From positions 2,294,001-2,358,000 of the forward strand of contig NZ_CP026124.1 in assembly GCF_002902905.1 (NCBI RefSeq): DNA of 64,000 nt. The letters run 5' to 3'. Position 1 is the first letter of the stretch, and every line of letters starts with the position of its first letter. The stretch comes from Achromobacter sp. AONIH1. Lineage in GTDB: Bacteria; Pseudomonadota; Gammaproteobacteria; Burkholderiales; Burkholderiaceae_B. The position numbers and the translations under genes are program-made. Below are positions 53,504-60,731 of this stretch, piece by piece. A model generated the notes under the pieces. That model did not search any database. It was not told the DNA's origin and worked only from the letters and a program-made list of their open reading frames with translations.

Positions 53504-54688
53504 ATGTCAGTGGAAGATGGGTCTCAACGCCGTGGCCCTGTTCCGCTGTCGGACCTGTTCGATGGCGCATTGAAAACTCTTGCGGCCCAACAGCAGGCCG
53601 CGCCCGCGCCCACCTCCACAGACGGGCTTCTGTACAGCGGCAACCGCCACGAAAGCGTACCCCGTTCGCTGTTTCTTGATCGACGGCTCACACCATTGGA
53701 ACGAAACGCCTGGCAAGTGTTTCGTTTGCTGCTAAACGACGATGGACTTACCGCATTCCCTACCTACGAGAAACTGCGTCCATGGCTGGCGTCCATGCCT
53801 TGCGGCCCGCAAGCCTCGCATGAAACCGTCGCACGGGCTCTGACCTTGCTACGCCTGACACGCTGGCTTAGCCTCGTCCGTCGGCGACGCGATGCCAAGA
53901 CAGGTCGCATCCAGGGGAACCTCTACGTGTTACACGACGAACCCTTGACGCCATTCGAGGCCATGCAACTGGATCCTGACTACCTGGGCTTGGTCAGCCA
54001 GGCGCTGGGCCATTCAGCCAAGGCGGTTCAGGCCGTTGGTGTCCAGACGCTCAAGGATATTGCCGAAGACCCGATGCTCAGCGATCGAGCGCTGCCGACG
54101 CGCCTGCAGCTGCTTGCACAACGCATGGCCAAGGGCGGCTGGCTTTCCGAAAGTTATTCACAGGACGCCACCAGCCCCGATTCCGAAGAAGGGTCGGATC
54201 GCTTTCTTCGGAATGTCGATGCACCGGCTACGGAATCCGAAGCAGGAGCGAAACCCGCGCAAAACGCCTCCCTTCGGAATCCGAAGGAGGACCGTACAGT
54301 ACGTAAGGAAAGTATTAATGAAGTACGTACTACCGCGCGGGCGCATGCGCTGAACAGCCTGCAATTGCCCAAACGCTTCTCCGACCTCAAGCCCGAACAA
54401 CAAGCAGGTGTAATGGTTGCGCTTCAACAGGTCGAAGAGCCCATGCGCCAAGCCGTCCTTGACGAATGGGAAGCACGCTGTAAAGGCACCTCAATCCGTA
54501 ATCCGGCCGGCTATCTGTTTGGCATTGTTCAGCGCGCTATTCGAGGCGAGTTCAATGCGTGGGCTGGTCAGGTCAAGCCAGCCCCGTCTCCGGCGTTACC
54601 TCAGCCGGCAGAGCCACGAAATGTCGTGCCACCAGAACTGGTCCGTAAGCATATCGAACGATTGCGTGACCTGCTCAAGAAGAATTAA
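53504..54688 (+). CDS. STY4528-family ICE replication/regulatory protein
   Basis: 394 residues. The N-terminal third is a winged helix typical of the family (LFLDRRLTPLERNAWQVF, then FPTYEKLRPWLASMPCGPQA and SHETVARALTLLRLTRWLSL). The middle is a low-complexity linker, and the end is a DnaT/replisome-organiser-like helical region (AVLDEWEARCKGTSIRNPAG). It follows the DUF2857 gene by three bases. It is the last gene before the patatin cargo, which interrupts the usual order of the ICE operon. Confidence 0.8.
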   Translation: MSVEDGSQRRGPVPLSDLFDGALKTLAAQQQAAPAPTSTDGLLYSGNRHESVPRSLFLDRRLTPLERNAWQVFRLLLNDDGLTAFPTYEKLRPWLASMPCGPQASHETVARALTLLRLTRWLSLVRRRRDAKTGRIQGNLYVLHDEPLTPFEAMQLDPDYLGLVSQALGHSAKAVQAVGVQTLKDIAEDPMLSDRALPTRLQLLAQRMAKGGWLSESYSQDATSPDSEEGSDRFLRNVDAPATESEAGAKPAQNASLRNPKEDRTVRKESINEVRTTARAHALNSLQLPKRFSDLKPEQQAGVMVALQQVEEPMRQAVLDEWEARCKGTSIRNPAGYLFGIVQRAIRGEFNAWAGQVKPAPSPALPQPAEPRNVVPPELVRKHIERLRDLLKKN

Positions 54689-54711
54689 GGGCGTGCAGCA
54701 AAGTGCTTTTA

Positions 54712-54732
54712 AGCTATCCCCAGGGGATAGCT
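54712..54732. repeat. Perfect dyad around CCCC-A-GGGG, left of the patatin cargo
   Basis: A 21-bp perfect palindrome with centre GCTATCCCCAGGGGATAGC. Similar dyads are at 57609-57623 and 59601-59613. There is no loop or T run, so it is not a standard terminator. Confidence 0.7.
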
Positions 54733-54762
54733 CAGAGATGCCGACATCTCAACGTGCATGCC

Positions 54763-56166
54763 TCAGTGCTTGTCCAAATGGTCCAACGATTGCTTCAGCC
54801 TCTGGAATGCGTTTGACGAACGTAGAGCGGCAGAGCCCGCATCTTGAAGAGCACGTACGTCAAACGCTTCGATCGTAAAAGCTGTTGGTACACGAAGCAG
54901 CGAAGTGCGTATGTCTGGCTCCTCGAGATCACGCAGGCTGACATTGATCAGATGGATCTCGACGTCGGCCGAGAATGGACTGTCTTCCCGGCTTCGGGCC
55001 TCATCAAGCTCTGCTGCCATTCGCTTAATGTCGTTTTCCAACAGGGCTAGCGTCATCTGTGTCTCGCGCGCGCCAGCACCATAGAGAAGTGTCTCTAGGA
55101 CTTCTCCGGTCGAAGGTACTTCGTCACTGAGGTCAACTCTTGTTGCCAGATCGCGGGCTGAGTTGACCGCAACCAGGACAATGCGACGAATCGAATGTCG
55201 AAGCACTCCTGGAAAAGAATTATAGACGGAGCCATTAGCCATCAACCTATCGATCATCAGTCGTATGCCTAGGTTGTCACTGACACCGCCATCTACCAAA
55301 TGGATGTATGGACGCGCATTCGCATCTAGGTAGCCCTCGGAGCTTTGCTGCAGCATCTGAATACGAAAATCCGGGCTACCGGATGCGCTGCGATCCGGTG
55401 GAAAAAGTGCTTTGCCGCATCGGTCGGAAAAATTGTGTAGCGTCATAGGGGACAGGATGATCGGAACGGCTGACGACGACGCCACTGCAAAAGACAATGG
55501 CACACTATTCAGATCCGAACAGATCAATGCAAACTGCTCTGGGGTGAAGTCGAAAGGCGCGCCTGTAGTGAGGTCTGTCGCCGTGATCATTAGGCTTGGC
55601 GCTTTCGAATTTTTGCGAACATCCCCAAATGTCATGCCTTCGTATAGTTCGTCGAGCCGCTGCGCCAATATGTGCGTACGGCCGAACCAAGGAGAGGTGA
55701 GGTCGAACAGGTGATTCGGATAGAAGACTTGTTTCAGCAGCGTCGACTCGAAGGGCTTAAGCAGAAATTCTGGTTCAAATCGCTCTAACGTCTGATCACC
55801 AAAGGCAGCGTAGTGCGCTGCGAGAATACTTCCGCCCGAGACGCCGCTGACGAGTGCGACCTCATCGAGGAGCGTCGTTGGTCGCCCGTCGAGCGTAAAC
55901 TCAGTGCGCTTCAATTCCTTGAGCACACCCAAACCAAATGCAGCCGCGCGAGCTCCGCCTCCCGACAGAGTGACCGCAACCAGCACAGGCCCTGTTCTGT
56001 AGTCATCCTCCTGCTGCACCTCAGTTTTCTGTGCCACATTGACCCAGGGACGAAAGCTAGAGCAGCCACTCAGCGTCGCCAGGGCAGCAAGAATCAGGAT
56101 TCTCACGTAGAGCGTGCAGAAACAAGGTTTTTCGAAACTGCGGAAGAAATTTAGCTTATTGCCCAT
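54763..56166 (-). CDS. Patatin-like phospholipase, lipoprotein
   Basis: 467 residues from the ATG at 56166. A lipoprotein signal ends in ATLSGC (Cys35). The patatin fold is complete: oxyanion loop GGGARAAAFG, nucleophile GVSGGS and the catalytic aspartate in DGGVSDN. The protein would hydrolyse phospholipids at the membrane surface. The start is two bases after the stop of the lipoprotein gene upstream, so they are coupled. Its orientation is opposite to that of the surrounding ICE operon, and it lies between two CCCC-GGGG dyads. Confidence 0.88.
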   Translation of the reverse strand: MGNKLNFFRSFEKPCFCTLYVRILILAALATLSGCSSFRPWVNVAQKTEVQQEDDYRTGPVLVAVTLSGGGARAAAFGLGVLKELKRTEFTLDGRPTTLLDEVALVSGVSGGSILAAHYAAFGDQTLERFEPEFLLKPFESTLLKQVFYPNHLFDLTSPWFGRTHILAQRLDELYEGMTFGDVRKNSKAPSLMITATDLTTGAPFDFTPEQFALICSDLNSVPLSFAVASSSAVPIILSPMTLHNFSDRCGKALFPPDRSASGSPDFRIQMLQQSSEGYLDANARPYIHLVDGGVSDNLGIRLMIDRLMANGSVYNSFPGVLRHSIRRIVLVAVNSARDLATRVDLSDEVPSTGEVLETLLYGAGARETQMTLALLENDIKRMAAELDEARSREDSPFSADVEIHLINVSLRDLEEPDIRTSLLRVPTAFTIEAFDVRALQDAGSAALRSSNAFQRLKQSLDHLDKH

Positions 56167-56168
56167 GT

Positions 56169-56786
56169 TCAAGGGTTCTTCTCGCGCCACACGCTATTGA
56201 CCTGTTCGATACATGCACGAATTGAATTCTTCGCATGTCCCAACAACGAGTAGGAAGAAGCAAAATCAGCAATTGGGTTGCCATGCTGAAAGCAACTGGC
56301 GGCCAATACACGGCGACCTGTTCTCTCGTCCTCTGCCGAAAACTCCAGGCTCGCACCACCCGTTGTCACAGGCCCAACGAGTAGTGTTGTGAGCGCATTG
56401 ACTGCTCGGTTAGGCGTCTGCAGTTCAGTGATCGCCACTCGGACTCGGACTCGATCTGACGCACTCGTAACACGGGGTGTCGCGATATGTGATCGCAGTT
56501 CTGCAGTGGTATAGAGAAGGATCTCTCGCTGCTGCTCCGCATCTAGCCCCTTTATGACACCCAAGTTTGTTGCGACCAGGGCGTCCTCTACGACTACTTC
56601 CGTGCAACACCCCCAGTTGAATCCAGGCGCCCTGTATAGCAAGACATTTTCAAACTGCGTTGGAACGAGCATCTCGTGGTCGCCGAGAAACGGGGAGCGC
56701 GTCATGCCGTTAGTTGCGCAGCCGGAGATCAGGCCGACGACGCATAGCGTTGATCCCGCACGGATCAATCTGCAAAGTTGACTCAT
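56169..56786 (-). CDS. Lipoprotein of unknown function (DUF3313-like)
   Basis: 205 residues with a lipobox (LISGC, Cys23). The mature part is predicted alpha/beta, with VLLYRAPGFNWGCCTEV and RVRVRVAITELQTPNRAV followed by VTTGGASLEFSAEDERTG, the pattern of DUF3313-type lipoproteins. It is encoded between the TetR gene and the patatin gene and overlaps neither by more than a few bases. Possibly a partner that recruits the phospholipase. Confidence 0.75.
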   Translation of the reverse strand: MSQLCRLIRAGSTLCVVGLISGCATNGMTRSPFLGDHEMLVPTQFENVLLYRAPGFNWGCCTEVVVEDALVATNLGVIKGLDAEQQREILLYTTAELRSHIATPRVTSASDRVRVRVAITELQTPNRAVNALTTLLVGPVTTGGASLEFSAEDERTGRRVLAASCFQHGNPIADFASSYSLLGHAKNSIRACIEQVNSVWREKNP

Positions 56787-56802
56787 TGCTTAGCCTCTAC
56801 TG

Positions 56803-57414
56803 TCAGCACTGCTTGGACGGTGTCAGTTCGAGCTCACCTGAAGCCAGCTCTTGAAGAGTTCGCAGTAGACGTTGGCGCTCATTAAGCTCAAGTGTTGGAA
56901 AACCCATCATCTCCGCGAAGAAGGCGCCATCCAGAGCAAGCAGGACAATTGCAGCCACTTCAGCACTCCGCGCGGAAATGCGCGCTCTCGCATATTGCCG
57001 CGTATACCAAGCGCGAATGGGCTCAAGCAATGTCGGGTCTTCTGCCACAGCCGCTAACAGCGCTGCACCCAATTTTTCCATTTCATTGTTGGGCATTGAC
57101 GCAACCTGACTGGATAGCCAAGGGTCCGGGTCACCGGCAAATTTCCGCTCGCGCTCTTCTTGCGAGGAGTCAAAAGCATGCACCTGGTCGTCGATCAGAG
57201 TAAGGAGCAAGTCCCGCTTTGTTTTGAAGTGATAGAGGAATGCCCCTTTGCTTAGACCTGCCCGCGCAACAACCGCGTCGATCGTCAGGCGATTCGCTCC
57301 CTCTTGGACGACCACATCACGCGCGGCCTGAAGGATGCGCTCACGTGTTTGTTTAGCTCGAGCTGAATACGGAGCAGCAGCATCACTAGGTTCTGCATTT
57401 TTTTTGTCGGCCAA
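56803..57414 (-). CDS. TetR family repressor of the patatin cargo
   Basis: 203 residues if the TTG at 57414 is used: GGGAG lies seven bases upstream and an operator-like palindrome lies further up. An ATG at 57486 would put that palindrome inside the coding region. The helix-turn-helix is at about residues 20-65 (RLTIDAVVARAGLSKGAFLY), followed by a standard ligand domain. It is the first gene of the cargo operon and very likely controls it. Confidence 0.85.
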   Translation of the reverse strand: MADKKNAEPSDAAAPYSARAKQTRERILQAARDVVVQEGANRLTIDAVVARAGLSKGAFLYHFKTKRDLLLTLIDDQVHAFDSSQEERERKFAGDPDPWLSSQVASMPNNEMEKLGAALLAAVAEDPTLLEPIRAWYTRQYARARISARSAEVAAIVLLALDGAFFAEMMGFPTLELNERQRLLRTLQELASGELELTPSKQC

Positions 57415-57440
57415 AATCGCACTCCCACAATTAGAATTAG

Positions 57441-57456
57441 TACCGTCTGGACGGTA
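57441..57456. promoter_or_regulatory. Palindrome TACCGTCTGGACGGTA, TetR operator
   Basis: TACCGTC-TG-GACGGTA, a 16-bp palindrome (7-bp arms) just upstream of the TetR ribosome site. It matches the CCGTC/GACGG operator style of many TetR proteins. Confidence 0.75.
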
Positions 57457-57608
57457 TGCTATCAGATTGCGATCACGACTGTCCAAACGTTGCTCCTACT
57501 CCTTCTTGCCGTTGCAGTAGCAAGGGTTGAGGCTTGCGAGCTTTTTTGCACTGAGCCCCCAACAGCCTAGATAACGAGCTGGGGCACGTTGTTGGATGTC
57601 CTTGGAGT

Positions 57609-57623
57609 TATCCCCTGGGGATA
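57609..57623. repeat. Dyad TATCCCCTGGGGATA, right of the patatin cargo
   Basis: Followed by GCTC, so TATCCCC-N-GGGGATAGCTC is a direct repeat of the one at 54716-54733. The two enclose the whole phospholipase cargo. Confidence 0.7.
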
Positions 57624-57743
57624 GCTCGGGGTGCGAGGGTGCGCATCGCAAAGCCGGCAAGCACGAGATTCCGTTTGTTGACAGACGGCCTTCTTCGTCA
57701 GCGCGAAGCTGTCGCCTTGTTTCCTCAACAGCGAGTCCACACC

Positions 57744-58529
57744 ATGGCAACTAATGAACCCTTGCAGTTGAATCTCGGGTCACTTCGCAGCGCAATGTCA
57801 TTGACGCTGCACACCCATCACGCCTCTCGCATCTGGCATGGGCGTGCCGCAGGTGAAGGCCGAGCGGCCATCGTTGGCCTCAACGGCTACGTCTCGGTCA
57901 TGAACAAGATGAAACGCGGCGCCGAGCAGGATGACCCGTACTCCGACTGGTGGATGCTGCGCATCGAAGAGAAGCTCGACCAGACGAAGTCGACCCTGCA
58001 GACATTGCGCGAGCAGGTTGATCAGGCCCTGGCTGGTGTGCCGACAGCACTGACACTCGGCGAGAACCTCAATGTGCAGCCCGTCAAGCTTCCACTGTTC
58101 GTCAATGCCCAATTGGGCTTCGCCGCGGTCTATCTGCTGGCCGACTACGACGACATCGCCCGCAAATTGATCTTGGCCCATCACACTGCGCTGATTGATC
58201 GCAGCACGCTCGAGCGCTGGCTGAATGACGGCGCCCATGCCTTGCGCAGCCTCTTCTCGCTGGCGCAGCAGTTCCGGTACTCAGGCACGACGCGCGATGA
58301 CTTTGCCGCGAAGAATGCTGCAGCCCGCGCGGCACTGGAAAAGCTAGGGGAGCTGCCGCAGGACGTGCTGGAAGGCACCCGCCGTTCGCGCTTCGCGCCA
58401 CCGATTTCGCGCCGTGGCCTGCAGCAGCGCGAGACTTCCGAGTCCACGGAGCCCGCCGCAGTCGAGACCACCCGCGCAGCGCCAGTGCCGCCCGTGTCCG
58501 GCGCAGATGCAGAGGACGAGCCAGCATGA
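57744..58529 (+). CDS. PFL_4669/TIGR03761-family ICE protein
   Basis: 261 residues from the ATG at 57744. Contains LNLGSLRSAMSLTLHTHHAS and HGRAAGEGRAAIVGLNGYVS, highly typical of the family, with a helical middle and a Pro/Glu-rich end. The family is found only in ICEs of the PFGI-1/ICEclc group and has no solved role. Its stop overlaps the next start (ATGA). Confidence 0.83.
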   Translation: MATNEPLQLNLGSLRSAMSLTLHTHHASRIWHGRAAGEGRAAIVGLNGYVSVMNKMKRGAEQDDPYSDWWMLRIEEKLDQTKSTLQTLREQVDQALAGVPTALTLGENLNVQPVKLPLFVNAQLGFAAVYLLADYDDIARKLILAHHTALIDRSTLERWLNDGAHALRSLFSLAQQFRYSGTTRDDFAAKNAAARAALEKLGELPQDVLEGTRRSRFAPPISRRGLQQRETSESTEPAAVETTRAAPVPPVSGADAEDEPA

Positions 58530-59071
58530 CGGACCCAGACCTGGGGCAATACGCCCACTTCCGTCCACTGGAACAGGCGGAATTTATCAAGCTGGAACAG
58601 GCAGCCTATCTAAAAGGCCTTTTAAGACCTTTTAAAGGTAAGGGGGCTCTTGAGGACTGGGCCGGCCATTGCCACGCGCAAAGGGACCAACTTATCGCCC
58701 TGGCGCAACGTCGCGTGCTGCGGCAAGCAGCAGGGCACCCGTTCCACCTGCTGCCCGCGGAACTGGCCCAGCAGAAAACTGGCGCTGGGACGACCTTTCT
58801 GCGCTGGCGCAGGCCGGACCGATCGGCCATGGGCGTAACGCTGTGGCAGGAGCTCATCGCCAGCGCCACCACCCCAGTCAGCCTGCTCGACGACTTGTAT
58901 GCCCTGGAACAGCAGCGCATCGTGCTGAACATGCAGATCAGCCTCTTGCACACGCTGGGCCGCCAGGCACAGGAGTGCGCCAGCAAGATGGCCCAGGCCG
59001 AACTCGCGTACCTGCGCCGGGTACAGGGCACAAGTACCACCGCACGGTCAGGACATATGCTGCCTCCCTGA
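58526..59071 (+). CDS. DUF3158 protein (ICE)
   Basis: 181 residues, helical: FIKLEQAAYLKGLLRPFKGK, then HCHAQRDQLIALAQRRVLRQ and EQQRIVLNMQISLLHTLGRQ. DUF3158 proteins occur in the same order beside TIGR03761 and SSB genes in related ICEs. Function unknown. Confidence 0.78.
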   Translation: MTDPDLGQYAHFRPLEQAEFIKLEQAAYLKGLLRPFKGKGALEDWAGHCHAQRDQLIALAQRRVLRQAAGHPFHLLPAELAQQKTGAGTTFLRWRRPDRSAMGVTLWQELIASATTPVSLLDDLYALEQQRIVLNMQISLLHTLGRQAQECASKMAQAELAYLRRVQGTSTTARSGHMLPP

Positions 59072-59141
59072 CCGCCAATCGCGCCCCTCTCGCATTGGCC
59101 GTGGGCCAGGCGGGCACTTCACCCACCAAGGAGATTTCGAC

Positions 59142-59540
59142 ATGAGTACCCATTTCTACGGCGAAGGCAACATCGGTTCCGCCCCCGACTTCCGCGAATT
59201 CGCCAACGGCAACGATGAACCCAACCGCCTGCTGCGGCTGAACGTCTATTTCGACAACCCAGTGCCGAAGAAGGACGGCTCCTTTGAGGACCGCGGTGGA
59301 TTCTGGGCGCCGGTGGAAATCTGGCACCGCGACGCCGGCCACTGGAAGGACCTGTATCAGAAGGGCATGCGTGTCATGGTCGAGGGACGTACGGTCAAGG
59401 ACGAATGGGAGGATGCCGATGAGAACGAGCGCACCACGTTCAAGATCGAGGCCCGGCGCGTAGGCATTCTTCCGTTCCGTATCGAGTCGGTACAGCTCAG
59501 CGCCAGGCCTGCCAACGAGCAGGACAACGACGCCCCGTGA
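59142..59540 (+). CDS. ssb: Single-stranded DNA-binding protein (ICE)
   Basis: 132 residues with the OB-fold pattern HFYGEGNIGSAPDFREF, RLLRLNVYFDN and MRVMVEGRTVKDEW. The acidic end (ANEQDNDAP) is typical of SSBs, but it lacks the terminal DIPF hook that binds host partners. It most likely protects ICE DNA during transfer. Confidence 0.82.
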   Translation: MSTHFYGEGNIGSAPDFREFANGNDEPNRLLRLNVYFDNPVPKKDGSFEDRGGFWAPVEIWHRDAGHWKDLYQKGMRVMVEGRTVKDEWEDADENERTTFKIEARRVGILPFRIESVQLSARPANEQDNDAP

Positions 59541-59582
59541 TCACCCCGGAGCAGTTCCGTGAGTCCTGCTCCCGCGCGTCGG

Positions 59583-59613
59583 ATCCCTAGGGGCAATGCC
59601 ATCCCCTGGGGAT
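59583..59613. repeat. Third CCCC-GGGG dyad (and an imperfect copy) after ssb
   Basis: ATCCCTAGGGG (59583-59593) and ATCCCCTGGGGAT (59601-59613) lie between ssb and the next gene. They resemble the dyads at 54712 and 57609, so this motif recurs across the ICE. Confidence 0.55.
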
Positions 59614-59782
59614 CAATCCACCAACGTCCACTGAGGATTTTTTGGTGGTCCAGCAGAAGCTCCTGTGAACGCCGCAGAGCTTTCGGCCTTATAACACTAG
59701 CGTTGGATCAATCCCTCGTGGCGATCACGCCGTTAGGTAGGACTCGGCTTCATTGGCATACTGATGGAAGTTCATTCAAGAG

Positions 59783-60571
59783 ATGCCATCCATGATCAGC
59801 CATAGAACCCGCTACTCGCTTGCCCAGTTTCTCTCGATCCAAGAAACCTCCGTCTCCATCGCACTGTTCAGCAAGTACGGCGTTGAGCATCTCGCGCTGC
59901 ATCCAGCCCAGTTGCTGCCTGGCATCATGAGTATCGTCCGTGACCAGGACGATCGAACCTTGCTAAAGGTACTCCAGGAGATTGTTGCAACCCCTGGTAA
60001 TCTTCGCGCCAAAGTATCCCCGAAAACACTTTTCGAGGAGCGCATGCATGACCTGACCCAATGCCTGCTGATCGACGGCTACATTGCGCAAGACAAGAAG
60101 CTGCTGCAGGCGGACCCGTCCATCGCCGACGCGGCACCTGTCGAAGACGATCTGATCACCGCATTGCGTGGATTCGGCACGCCACAACGGGACGCGATCA
60201 TCGACAAGATCAACGACTCGGCCGAAGCATTCCGGGCCGCGCCGCCCGACTACAACGCAGCGCTGACCAATGCACGCGTCGCCCTCGAAGCGCTCGCGGT
60301 GGATGTCGCAGCAGAAGTCGTTCAGCAGCAGCAGATAACCGCCTCCTACAATCCCGCCAAATGGGGTGAGGTCATTGGCTTCTTGCGCAACAGCGGAGAG
60401 ATCACGCTCGAAGAGGAAAAAGGCTTGGCCGGCGTCTTTGGTTTCCTCAGCCCTGGCGCTCACCGGCCGGTCGGCATTCCCGAAAACCAGATGGCCCGCC
60501 TGGGACGCTCCTTTGCCCTCAACATGTGCTGGTTCTTGCTGCAGAATCGGATCGCCCGCCGCAGCAGTTGA
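59783..60571 (+). CDS. Hypothetical ICE protein, 262 residues
   Basis: No known domain is clear. The protein is soluble and helical: RYSLAQFLSIQETSVSIALF at the front, a middle part with NAALTNARVALEALAVDVAA and a C-terminal GVFGFLSPGAHRPVGIPENQ followed by helix LGRSFALNMCWFLLQNR. The C-terminal pattern is seen in abortive-infection-associated and other higher-order helical proteins, but that is weak. It lies between ssb and topB on the same strand, with a 240-base leader holding the third dyad. Confidence 0.6.
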   Translation: MPSMISHRTRYSLAQFLSIQETSVSIALFSKYGVEHLALHPAQLLPGIMSIVRDQDDRTLLKVLQEIVATPGNLRAKVSPKTLFEERMHDLTQCLLIDGYIAQDKKLLQADPSIADAAPVEDDLITALRGFGTPQRDAIIDKINDSAEAFRAAPPDYNAALTNARVALEALAVDVAAEVVQQQQITASYNPAKWGEVIGFLRNSGEITLEEEKGLAGVFGFLSPGAHRPVGIPENQMARLGRSFALNMCWFLLQNRIARRSS

Positions 60572-60731
60572 CCCGCGCCACGGCGACTTCGTCGCCGTGC
60601 AGTTAGAGCGCGAATTCACCCATCGAGCCTCAGACACAACGCGATCGCTCGGAATCCACGTTGTTTGCTGCCTGACCCTCAAGCTCCCGACATGCTTGCG
60701 CCCATGAACAACATCGTGCGGGTGAGGCAGC

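Noticed and set aside
54712..54732. Terminator for the STY4528 gene
   Set aside because: The palindrome has no room for a loop and no T run, and the same motif occurs where no terminator is expected.
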